From contig CAJMQU010000060.1 of assembly GCA_905215555.1 (NCBI GenBank), positions 1 through 25,704 of the forward strand: a DNA stretch of 25,704 bases, given 5' to 3'. Under the pieces are notes generated by a model. That model had not been told where the DNA came from and did no database searches. It worked only from the letters and a program-made list of their open reading frames with translations. A program made the translations under genes and the position numbers. Positions 7,815 to 15,128 of this stretch are shown piece by piece (the first letter of the stretch is position 1; the number at the start of each line of letters is the position of its first letter). Source of the stretch: an uncultured bacterium. GTDB lineage: Bacteria; Bacteroidota; Bacteroidia; Bacteroidales; Bacteroidaceae.

Positions 7815-8234
7815 ATGAATGAAATTTTAGGTTATCTCGGTTTGGGCTTGATGCTGGGTCTGGCCGGAATTGGTAGTTGCTTTGGTACAACAATCGCAGG
7901 TAATGCAGCGGAAGGTGCATTGAAGAAAGATCCTTCTAAATCAGCTAGTTATATGATTCTGTCAGCCCTTCCGGCTACACAGGGACTTTACGGATTTGTG
8001 GCTTTCCTGATGTCTATGGGTAGAGATTTTGCAACGGACGGTCCTTTGATGTTAGGTATCGGCCTTGGTGTGGGATTAGTTTGTTTGTTTTCTGCCATTC
8101 GTCAGGGACAAGTTTGTGCTAATGGTATCGTCGGTATTTCACAAGGACATGATGTACAAACTAATACGATGATTTATGCCGCTCTTCCTGAATTCTATGC
8201 TATTTTGGCGTTGGTAGCAGCTTTGATGGTATAA
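7815..8234 (+). CDS. atpK: V-type ATP synthase/ATPase proteolipid subunit K
   Basis: Ring-forming ion-carrying subunit with four membrane helices arranged as two hairpins (139 residues). The second hairpin carries the ion-binding Glu126 in ALPEFYAIL; the first has Gln56 at the equivalent place (LPATQG). Leu52, Thr55, Gln56, Gln97 and Glu126 occupy the same relative spacing as the Na+ ligands Leu61, Thr64, Gln65, Gln110 and Glu139 of Enterococcus hirae NtpK. This points to Na+ as coupling ion. It is the last gene of the operon, followed by a hairpin terminator. Confidence 0.96.
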   Translation: MNEILGYLGLGLMLGLAGIGSCFGTTIAGNAAEGALKKDPSKSASYMILSALPATQGLYGFVAFLMSMGRDFATDGPLMLGIGLGVGLVCLFSAIRQGQVCANGIVGISQGHDVQTNTMIYAALPEFYAILALVAALMV

Positions 8235-8259
8235 CAAACAGTCTCAGAATAATTCTCTT

Positions 8260-8300
8260 AACCCAGGGTTGCCCATTCCGGCAGCTCTGGGTTTATTGTT
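8260..8300 (+). terminator. Terminator of the V-ATPase operon
   Basis: AACCCAGGG (8260-8268) pairs with CTCTGGGTT (8285-8293) with one G-U pair. GCC/GGC adds an inner stem, and the hairpin is followed by TTTATTGTTT. It lies 25 bases after the atpK stop. Confidence 0.75.
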
Positions 8301-8319
8301 TCCAATACGGAGTCTATGG

Positions 8320-8452
8320 TTTCAGATGCCACACTTCGACGGACGCAATGCCACACCTCATCGTCTCCAATGCGAGGCATTTCAACCTCCCACGTGAGGC
8401 ATTGCATCCGTTGGAGTGTGGCATTGCGTCCGTCGAAGTGTGGCATCTGAAA
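8320..8452. repeat. Long inverted repeat made of 22-nt units
   Basis: Arms 8320-8356 and 8416-8452 are perfect 37-base reverse complements (outer end TTTCAGATGCCACAC). A further partly matched stretch lies inside, and the apex is 8374-8398. The arms are themselves repetitive. On the + strand, units of 22 nt start at 8374, 8396, 8418 and 8440 with GAGGCAT, GAGGCAT, GTGGCAT and GTGGCAT; mirrored units of the same period lie in the left arm. It is more GC-rich than the surrounding spacer. A 70-codon minus-strand frame across it is a by-product of the repeats. Function unknown: a REP-like element, protein-binding array or mRNA/cruciform hairpin are all possible. The rest of 8235-8593 holds only the terminator and the glycogen synthase promoter. 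Confidence 0.9.
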
Positions 8453-8551
8453 TATTAAACTATGTTTCAATCAGCCTATTTCGCAAACGATTGTTTATGC
8501 ATATTTCATTAGTTTTTTCGATTAATAGGCTATTTTTCAAAGAATAATGTG

Positions 8552-8559
8552 TACTTTTG
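8552..8559 (+). promoter_or_regulatory. Promoter -7 box for the glycogen genes
   Basis: TACTTTTG followed by C fits TAnnTTTG, 34 bases before the start codon. No convincing -33 TTTG is seen. An 8-base inverted repeat, AGCCTATT (8473-8480) and AATAGGCT (8524-8531), lies just upstream. Confidence 0.65.
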
Positions 8560-8593
8560 CAGCCGGTATTAAGTAATAGAGATTAAAAGTAAT

Positions 8594-10255
8594 ATGACTA
8601 AAGAGCTGTTAACCCCCGACTACATCTTCGAGTCTAGCTGGGAAGTATGTAATAAGGTTGGAGGTATCTATACGGTTTTGTCCACGCGAGCAAATACCTT
8701 GCAGACAAAATTTCATGATAGATTGTTTTTTATAGGACCTGATTTTTGGCAAGGGAAAGAGAACCCTCTGTTTATCGAGTCCGACAACCTTTGTGCAGCA
8801 TGGAGAAAGCATGCAGCTGAAAAAGATAACCTTTCCGTCCGTGTAGGACGCTGGAACATTCCGGGCAATCCTATTGTTATATTGGTTGATTTTCAACCGT
8901 TTTTCGCACAGAAGAATGATATCTATACAGAAATGTGGAACCGCTACCAGGTGGATTCACTGCACGCATACGGCGACTATGACGAAGCGTCCATGTTTTC
9001 GTATGCTGCCGGAAAGGTAGTGGAGAGCTTCTATCGCTACAATCTGACGGAAACGGATAAAGTGATTTATCAGGCACATGAGTGGATGACCGGTATGGGC
9101 GCCCTCTATTTGCAGACTGCTGTTCCTGAAATCGCCACGATTTTCACCACGCATGCCACGTCTATCGGACGTTCCATCGCAGGCAATGGCAAACCCCTCT
9201 ATGACTATCTCTTCGCTTACAACGGCGACCAGATGGCCGAAGAACTCAATATGCAATCCAAACACTCCATCGAAAAACAGACTGCACATTATGTAGACTG
9301 TTTCACGACAGTGAGCGAGATAACGAATAATGAGTGTAAGGAACTGCTTGATAAGTCGGCCGACGTCGTACTTATGAACGGTTTTGAAGACGACTTCGTG
9401 CCGAAAGGCACTACGTTCACCGGCAAGCGGAAACGTGCGCGTGCTGTCATGCTGCGTGCCGCCAACTGCCTGCTGGGTACGGATATGGGCGATGATACGC
9501 TGATAGTGGGTACCAGCGGACGCTATGAATTCAAGAACAAAGGTATTAATGTATTCCTTGAATCGCTGAACCGCCTGAACCGTGATAAGAATCTGAAAAA
9601 GAATATACTGGCGTTTATCAACGTGCCCGGATGGGTGGGAGATGCCCGCGAAGACCTGCAACAACGTCTGAAGAGTAAAGAGAAATTCAACACTCCGCTG
9701 GAAGTGCCTTTCATTACCCATTGGCTGCACAACATGACGCACGACCAGGTGCTTGACATGCTGAAGTACATGGGCATGGGAAATCGTCCGGAAGATAAGG
9801 TGAAAGTGGTTTTTGTGCCCTGCTATCTTGACGGAAAGGACGGCATCCTCAACAAACAATATTACGACCTCATATTGGGAGAAGACCTCAGCGTCTATCC
9901 TTCCTATTATGAGCCCTGGGGATATACTCCGCTGGAAAGTGTAGCTTTCCACGTTCCCACCATCACGACCGACCTTGCCGGTTTCGGACTCTGGGTGAAC
10001 AGCTTGAAGAACCAGCATGGCATCAATGACGGGGTAGAGGTGCTCCACCGTTCGGATTATAACTATTCCGAAGTGGCCGATGGCATCAAGGACACCATCT
10101 CCGCATTCTCCACAAAGACGGATGCCGAGGTGAAAGAAATACGCAAGCGTGCCGGACAAGTGGCTGAGCAGGCTCTGTGGAAGCATTTTATCGAATATTA
10201 TTATGAAGCCTACGATTTTGCTCTTCGCCGTGCGAAACAGCGTCAGTTGGGCTAA
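8594..10255 (+). CDS. Glycogen synthase, GT3 (eukaryote-like) family
   Basis: Transfers glucose from a sugar nucleotide, UDP-glucose in the GT3 family, to the non-reducing end of glycogen. The N-terminal SSWEVCNKVGGIYTVL (about 14-29) is the glycine-rich donor-site motif shared with animal and yeast glycogen synthases. SYYEPWGYTPLE, with the catalytic-site Glu at residue 440, is the matching C-terminal Rossmann-domain motif. Bacterial GT5 GlgA lacks this form. At 553 residues it lacks the long phosphorylated tails of eukaryotic enzymes. Glycogen phosphorylase follows 37 bases downstream with no terminator between, so synthesis and breakdown appear co-transcribed. Function is well supported by motifs; donor preference is by family. 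Confidence 0.94.
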   Translation: MTKELLTPDYIFESSWEVCNKVGGIYTVLSTRANTLQTKFHDRLFFIGPDFWQGKENPLFIESDNLCAAWRKHAAEKDNLSVRVGRWNIPGNPIVILVDFQPFFAQKNDIYTEMWNRYQVDSLHAYGDYDEASMFSYAAGKVVESFYRYNLTETDKVIYQAHEWMTGMGALYLQTAVPEIATIFTTHATSIGRSIAGNGKPLYDYLFAYNGDQMAEELNMQSKHSIEKQTAHYVDCFTTVSEITNNECKELLDKSADVVLMNGFEDDFVPKGTTFTGKRKRARAVMLRAANCLLGTDMGDDTLIVGTSGRYEFKNKGINVFLESLNRLNRDKNLKKNILAFINVPGWVGDAREDLQQRLKSKEKFNTPLEVPFITHWLHNMTHDQVLDMLKYMGMGNRPEDKVKVVFVPCYLDGKDGILNKQYYDLILGEDLSVYPSYYEPWGYTPLESVAFHVPTITTDLAGFGLWVNSLKNQHGINDGVEVLHRSDYNYSEVADGIKDTISAFSTKTDAEVKEIRKRAGQVAEQALWKHFIEYYYEAYDFALRRAKQRQLG

Positions 10256-10292
10256 AGAAATATGAATTATTAATCAATCAAGTAATCATACA

Positions 10293-12857
10293 ATGAAGAT
10301 TAAAGTTAGTAATGTAAACACTCCGAACTGGAAAGATGTAAACGTGAAATCTCATGTTCCTGCCGAATTGGAGAAATTGTCCGAATTGGCACACAACATT
10401 TGGTGGTCTTGGAATTACGAAGCTACCGAACTGTTTAGAGACCTTGACCCTGCTTTGTGGAAAGAAGTTGGTCATAACCCCGTCCTCCTGTTGGAAAGAA
10501 TGAGTTATGCAAAACTCGAAGCACTCGCAAACGACAAAGTGATTCTGAAGAGAATGAACGATGTGTACTCCAAGTTCAAAACATACATGGATGTAGAACC
10601 TGACAAAAAACGTCCTTCTGTTGCTTATTTCAGCATGGAATATGGTTTGAACCAGGTACTTAAAATATATTCCGGTGGTTTGGGCGTTCTTGCCGGCGAC
10701 TATCTGAAGGAAGCTTCCGACAGTAATGTCGACCTTTGTGCGGTTGGTTTCCTGTATCGTTATGGCTATTTTACCCAGACCCTTTCTATGGACGGCCAGC
10801 AGATTGCCAACTACGAAGCTCAGAATTTCGGTCAGTTGCCCATCGACCGTGTATTGGATGAGAACGGCAATCAGGTAGTGGTAGACGTTCCTTATCTGGA
10901 TTATTTCGTACATGCTAATGTTTGGCGCGTAAACGTTGGACGTATCTCTCTTTATCTGTTGGATACAGACAATGAAATGAACAGTGAATTCGACCGTCCC
11001 ATCACCCATCAACTCTATGGCGGCGACTGGGAAAACCGTCTGAAACAAGAAATCCTGCTCGGTATCGGTGGTATCTTGACACTGAAGAAATTGGGTATCA
11101 AGAAAGACGTTTATCACTGTAATGAAGGACACGCGGCGTTGATTAACGTTCAGCGCATCTGTGACTATGTGGCTGAAGGCATGTCCTACGATCAGGCTAT
11201 CGAGTTGGTACGTGCTTCTTCTCTCTACACAGTGCATACCCCGGTTCCTGCCGGTCACGACTACTTCGACGAAGGCCTCTTCGGCAAGTATATGGGCGGT
11301 TATCCTGCCAAGATGGGCATCACTTGGGACGACCTGATGGACCTCGGCCGTAACAATCCGGGCGATAAGGGTGAACGTTTCTGTATGTCTGTCTTCGCTT
11401 GCAACACTTCACAGGAAGTGAACGGTGTGAGCTGGCTGCACGGAAAAGTATCTCAGGAGATGTTTTCTACCATCTGGAAGGGATATTTCCCCGAAGAAAT
11501 GCACGTAGGTTATGTGACCAACGGTGTACACTTCCCGACTTGGAGTGCAACCGAATGGAAGCATCTTTATGCTGCCAACTTCGACGAGAACTTCTTGTAT
11601 GACCAGTCTAACCCGAAGATTTGGGAAGCTATCTACAATGTGCCCGATGAAAAGATCTGGGAAACCCGTATGGCCTTGAAGAACAAGTTGATAGACTATG
11701 TTCGCAAACAATATCGTGAAACTTGGCTGAAGAATCAGGGCGATCCTTCACGTATCGTGTCTTTGATGGACAAAATCAACCCGAATGCACTGTTGATTGG
11801 TTTCGGCCGTCGTTTCGCTACTTACAAACGTGCTCACCTGTTGTTCACCGACCTCGACCGTCTGGCTAAGATCGTGAACAATCCTGACTATCCGGTACAG
11901 TTCCTGTTCACCGGTAAGGCTCACCCGCATGATGGTGCAGGTCAGGGTTTGATAAAGAGAATCATCGAAATTTCCCGTCGTCCGGAATTCCTGGGCAAGA
12001 TCATCTTCTTGGAAAACTATGATATGCAGCTGGCTCGCCGCTTGGTGTCCGGTGTGGATATTTGGTTGAATACTCCGACCCGTCCGCTCGAAGCATCCGG
12101 TACTTCCGGTGAGAAAGCGTTGATGAACGGTGTTGTGAACTTTTCCGTACTTGACGGATGGTGGTTGGAAGGCTACCGCGAAGGTGCAGGTTGGGCGTTG
12201 ACTGAAAAGCGCACTTACCAGAATCAAGACCATCAGGACCAGTTGGATGCAGCTACTATCTACAGCATCCTCGAAACTGAAATCCTGCCGTTGTACTATG
12301 CACGCAACAAGAAAGGCTATTCTGAAGGTTGGGTGAAGACTATCAAGAATTCTATCGCACAGATTGCACCTCACTATACGATGAAGCGTCAGTTGGACGA
12401 CTACTACAGCAAGTTCTACGGCAAGCTGGCTAAGCGTTTCAAAGGATTGGCAGCCAATGACAATGCCAAAGCTAAGGAAATTGCAGCTTGGAAAGAAGAA
12501 GTTGCATCCAAGTGGGACAGCATCGAAGTTGTTTCTTGCGAAAAAGGCGAAGAAGTGGCGCAGGGTTCTATCGAAAGCGGTAAGGAATATACCATTACTT
12601 ACGTAATCGATGAGAAAGGTCTGAACGACGCTATCGGTCTGGAACTGGTGACAACTTATACTGCCGGAGACGGTAAGCAACACATTTACTCTGTTGAGCC
12701 GTTCAGTGTAGTGAAGAAGGAGGGTGACCTTTATACCTTCCAGGTGAAGCATAAATTGGAGAACGCAGGTAGCTTCAAGGTATCCTACCGCATGTTCCCG
12801 AAAAACTCCGACTTGCCACATCGTCAGGACTTCTGCTACGTTCGTTGGTTCGTGTAA
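10293..12857 (+). CDS. glgP: Glycogen / alpha-glucan phosphorylase (GT35)
   Basis: Releases glucose-1-phosphate from alpha-1,4-glucans using pyridoxal phosphate. Residues about 15-120 form the DUF3417-type N-terminal domain (ELAHNIWWSWNYEA) found in the non-classical alpha-glucan phosphorylase branch. VAYFSMEYGLNQVLKIYSGG and YHCNEGHAALINVQRI follow. The PLP-binding lysine is Lys608 in EASGTSGEKALMNG, where classical enzymes read GTSNMK. GFGRRFATYKRAHLL is also typical. About 130 C-terminal residues look like a beta-rich extension after the catalytic core. The 854-residue length fits this branch. It probably shares the promoter upstream of glycogen synthase and ends at a strong terminator. 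Confidence 0.95.
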   Translation: MKIKVSNVNTPNWKDVNVKSHVPAELEKLSELAHNIWWSWNYEATELFRDLDPALWKEVGHNPVLLLERMSYAKLEALANDKVILKRMNDVYSKFKTYMDVEPDKKRPSVAYFSMEYGLNQVLKIYSGGLGVLAGDYLKEASDSNVDLCAVGFLYRYGYFTQTLSMDGQQIANYEAQNFGQLPIDRVLDENGNQVVVDVPYLDYFVHANVWRVNVGRISLYLLDTDNEMNSEFDRPITHQLYGGDWENRLKQEILLGIGGILTLKKLGIKKDVYHCNEGHAALINVQRICDYVAEGMSYDQAIELVRASSLYTVHTPVPAGHDYFDEGLFGKYMGGYPAKMGITWDDLMDLGRNNPGDKGERFCMSVFACNTSQEVNGVSWLHGKVSQEMFSTIWKGYFPEEMHVGYVTNGVHFPTWSATEWKHLYAANFDENFLYDQSNPKIWEAIYNVPDEKIWETRMALKNKLIDYVRKQYRETWLKNQGDPSRIVSLMDKINPNALLIGFGRRFATYKRAHLLFTDLDRLAKIVNNPDYPVQFLFTGKAHPHDGAGQGLIKRIIEISRRPEFLGKIIFLENYDMQLARRLVSGVDIWLNTPTRPLEASGTSGEKALMNGVVNFSVLDGWWLEGYREGAGWALTEKRTYQNQDHQDQLDAATIYSILETEILPLYYARNKKGYSEGWVKTIKNSIAQIAPHYTMKRQLDDYYSKFYGKLAKRFKGLAANDNAKAKEIAAWKEEVASKWDSIEVVSCEKGEEVAQGSIESGKEYTITYVIDEKGLNDAIGLELVTTYTAGDGKQHIYSVEPFSVVKKEGDLYTFQVKHKLENAGSFKVSYRMFPKNSDLPHRQDFCYVRWFV

Positions 12858-12880
12858 GAGTCTGATGTACTAATATTTAG

Positions 12881-12924
12881 AAGCTGCCTGAGAAAGTTTG
12901 CAAACTTTCCGGGCAGCTTTTTTA
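12881..12924 (+). terminator. Terminator after glgP
   Basis: AAGCTGCC (12881-12888) pairs with GGCAGCTT (12912-12919). A second inner stem, GAAAGTTT/AAACTTTC, sits across a small internal loop, and a run of T follows. Confidence 0.9.
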
Positions 12925-13033
12925 TTTACCTTAACAGACCGCTTTTTGAGGTTAACATACCATCCGTTTTTCGATTGAACAAGTTCCTGCAGATACGTGT
13001 TTTACCTATACGATTAATTTAAAAGAAATTCGT

Positions 13034-13777
13034 ATGAAGAAAATTGTATTGCTCCGCCACGGTGAGAGCGCATGGAACAAAGAGAATCGTTTCACAGGTT
13101 GGACCGATGTGGACTTGACGGAAAAAGGTATTGCCGAAGCTACGAGAGCCGGACAGCTATTGATAGATAATGACTTCCAGTTCGACAAAGCATATACTTC
13201 GTATCTGAAACGTGCAGTAAAAACTCTGAATACAGTGCTGGACCGTATGGACCAGGACTGGATACCGGTAGAGAAATCATGGCGTCTGAACGAGAAGCAT
13301 TACGGTCAGTTGCAAGGTTTGAACAAAGCTGAAACGGCCGCTAAATATGGTGAAGAACAGGTTTTAATCTGGCGTCGCAGCTATGATGTGGCTCCGCATC
13401 CCCTCGATGAAGAAGATCCTCGTAATCCCCGTTTTGAAGTTCGCTATAATGAAGTTCCCGATGCTGAACTCCCCCGTACCGAGTCGTTGAAGGACACCAT
13501 TGAACGTATCATGCCTTATTGGAAATGCGTGATTTTCCCAAATTTGAAGACCGCAAACGAGCTGTTGGTAGTGGCGCATGGCAATAGTCTGCGTGGTATC
13601 ATCAAGCATCTGAAAGGCATTTCTGATGAAGAGATTGTGAAACTGAATTTGCCCACTGCCGTTCCCTATGTTTTTGAATTTGATGATGATCTCAATCTGG
13701 TGAAAGATTATTTCCTGGGAGATCCGGAGGAGATAAAGAAATTGATGGAAGCGGTAGCAAGTCAGGGGAAGGCGTGA
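13034..13777 (+). CDS. gpmA: 2,3-bisphosphoglycerate-dependent phosphoglycerate mutase
   Basis: Interconverts 3- and 2-phosphoglycerate in glycolysis in the cytoplasm. The histidine-phosphatase signature LLRHGESAWNKENRFTGWTD carries the phosphorylated His9. Glu87 (in RLNEKHYG) and His182 (in VVAHGNSLRG) complete the catalytic set. The 247 residues match the dPGM family (about 250). The region between the glgP terminator and this gene (12925-13033) contains no clear TAnnTTTG box, so the promoter is undefined. It faces the minus-strand gene downstream, and an inverted repeat separates the two. Confidence 0.97.
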   Translation: MKKIVLLRHGESAWNKENRFTGWTDVDLTEKGIAEATRAGQLLIDNDFQFDKAYTSYLKRAVKTLNTVLDRMDQDWIPVEKSWRLNEKHYGQLQGLNKAETAAKYGEEQVLIWRRSYDVAPHPLDEEDPRNPRFEVRYNEVPDAELPRTESLKDTIERIMPYWKCVIFPNLKTANELLVVAHGNSLRGIIKHLKGISDEEIVKLNLPTAVPYVFEFDDDLNLVKDYFLGDPEEIKKLMEAVASQGKA

Positions 13778-13795
13778 GAGAAGCTTTGCAGTAGT

Positions 13796-13870
13796 AAGTA
13801 GTCAGTAGAATAGTCCAGTTTATAAAGGTTGTTATATTCCGGAATATCTTTTACCAACTACTGACTACTT
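13796..13870. terminator. Inverted repeat between convergent genes
   Basis: AAGTAGTCAGTAG (13796-13808) is the exact complement of CTACTGACTACTT (13858-13870). The loop contains a perfect 14-base palindrome ATATTCCGGAATAT (13834-13847). It sits between the ends of gpmA and the minus-strand membrane gene, so it may act as a bidirectional terminator, though it lacks strong T runs. Confidence 0.5.
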
Positions 13871-13880
13871 TACAATATAA

Positions 13881-14603
13881 TCAAGCTACTACCTCATGGA
13901 ATATTGTTACGCTCAGGAATACTCCGATTGCCACACATAGTGCGATCAGTATCCAGTTCGTATATTTGGCACTTGGTTTGGTTTCCTTATGCAGATTTTG
14001 GTCAAAGTAATTCTTGAAGAACAAGTAAATGGCAGGTACGGTTGCGCTTGCCAACAGCAAATCTTCGGGAATCTTATAGACATAAACCTTTGAGAAAGCA
14101 ATCAGAGCCCAGTGGCAAAGGAAAAGTATGACGAGCAGATTGACTTTTCGTGAAAAAGCCAGCAGCAATCCGATAGTGAACACAGCTACCGAGCAAGGCA
14201 TCACACTTGTAGTCATCATCGGAAACTCCATGCCTCGCGCCCATGAAAGAAGAGGGTAGAGGAACGGCATGGCATACAATATATAAGTCAGTTTATCATA
14301 TTTGTGATAACGTTCAAACGGAGTATAGTTTGTAAAAAGATCCCATAGCCAGATGAGAGCAATCACTCCCCAGAAGATGGCAAGTATATAGTTATAACTC
14401 CGTTCACCACAATAAACCATGTAGTAGACAATGGCAATCCAACTGTTCAGGAATACCATATACCCCTTCATCAGCCGCTTCACAAGCATAGTAGGCTTTT
14501 GATAGAGAAGTACGGTCAGCAGAATGCCCACGACAGTGATGATAACCTGGGCAATCCAAGTCCCCTCATTATATTGTGCGATTGTTTTCCAAAAAACTTC
14601 CAT
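13881..14603 (-). CDS. Multi-pass membrane protein, DUF6064-like
   Basis: About 240 residues with roughly seven hydrophobic segments, among them the WIAQVIITVVGILLTVLLY, YILAIFWGVIALIWLW and NWILIALCVAIGVFLSV stretches. The central FPMMTTSVMPCSVAVFTIGL motif resembles DUF6064 membrane proteins, whose function is unknown. An in-frame TTG lies at 14609, but the ATG at 14603 (MEVFWKTIAQYNEGT) is preferred. It follows the two exporter genes in the same direction, separated by an AT-rich repeat, and is probably the third gene of that operon. I infer no function beyond an inner-membrane location. Confidence 0.8.
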   Translation of the reverse strand: MEVFWKTIAQYNEGTWIAQVIITVVGILLTVLLYQKPTMLVKRLMKGYMVFLNSWIAIVYYMVYCGERSYNYILAIFWGVIALIWLWDLFTNYTPFERYHKYDKLTYILYAMPFLYPLLSWARGMEFPMMTTSVMPCSVAVFTIGLLLAFSRKVNLLVILFLCHWALIAFSKVYVYKIPEDLLLASATVPAIYLFFKNYFDQNLHKETKPSAKYTNWILIALCVAIGVFLSVTIFHEVVA

Positions 14604-14610
14604 ACGCAAT

Positions 14611-14640
14611 CTTTAATTTTTAACTTTTAATTATTAATTC
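14611..14640. repeat. AT-rich intergenic repeat
   Basis: CTTTAATTTTTAA at 14611-14623 is identical to the core of the arms flanking the IVP pseudogene. After seven extra bases, TTATTAATTC matches the complement of 4894-4903. Here too it abuts the stop codon (TAA, minus strand 14634-14636) of a protein ending in Asn. Confidence 0.6.
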
Positions 14641-15128
14641 TTTTCGTGTCTCGTCATAGAGAAAGCCCGTTTGATGAACAGGAACAACGGTATGGTTGCG
14701 CCCACCGCCAACATGAAAATAACGCTGCAAGTGATAATCGTATTCGTGAATAAATCGATCAGATATTTTTCCTGCAATTCGGGCACTTTCAGGTTCTGCA
14801 TGAACATGATGAGCGAAAATACGATTTTATAGGCATACATACCCGGAATCATAGGCAGCAGTGCCGGAATATAAAGCACGGTCATAGGGCAGTAAATGCG
14901 CTTTCCCAACACAAGACTTCCCATACCGATGCTGAAAGAAGCGAACAAAGAAGCGGTTGCAATGTCCACCCCCAGATACGTCATCAGGCAGAAACGCAGT
15001 GCATGACCGATGGCAGCAAGCAAGGCAATGGAAGGAAAAGCGCGCAAAGGAGGATCGGAAATGGCTCCGAAGCCGATAGCGGCGATGGCGGCAAACATAC
15101 CGTCGGTAAGTATATCAACAAGTATCAT
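14634..15128 (-). CDS. Threonine/serine exporter family, YjjB-like half
   Basis: A 164-residue membrane protein of the ThrE C-terminal / YjjB type, with about four to five hydrophobic helices and the conserved GFGAISDPPLRAFP and VLYIPALLPMIPGMYAYK segments. In Corynebacterium ThrE both halves are fused; here, as in E. coli YjjP-YjjB, they are separate genes. Its start overlaps the stop of the YjjP-like gene by four bases (15125-15128), which implies coupled translation and a heteromeric carrier. The substrate cannot be read from the sequence; threonine, serine or dicarboxylates are family possibilities. Confidence 0.88.
   Translation of the reverse strand: MILVDILTDGMFAAIAAIGFGAISDPPLRAFPSIALLAAIGHALRFCLMTYLGVDIATASLFASFSIGMGSLVLGKRIYCPMTVLYIPALLPMIPGMYAYKIVFSLIMFMQNLKVPELQEKYLIDLFTNTIITCSVIFMLAVGATIPLFLFIKRAFSMTRHEKN

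Noticed and set aside
8320..8452. CRISPR array reading of the 22-nt units
   Set aside because: There are no unique spacers between identical repeats, the units are contiguous and diverged, the array is mirrored as an inverted repeat, and no cas genes are nearby.
8258..8470. 70-codon minus-strand open frame across the inverted repeat
   Set aside because: The frame exists only because the 22-nt units lack stops in that phase. It has no start context, and its translation is repeated low-information sequence.
8957..10186. 409-codon minus-strand frame opposite glycogen synthase
   Set aside because: Antisense shadow: the sense strand has clear GT3 motifs, and this frame has no recognisable domain or promoter.
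12925..13033. Promoter for gpmA
   Set aside because: I looked for TAnnTTTG and found only poor matches (for example around TACGTGTTTT), so no promoter is called.
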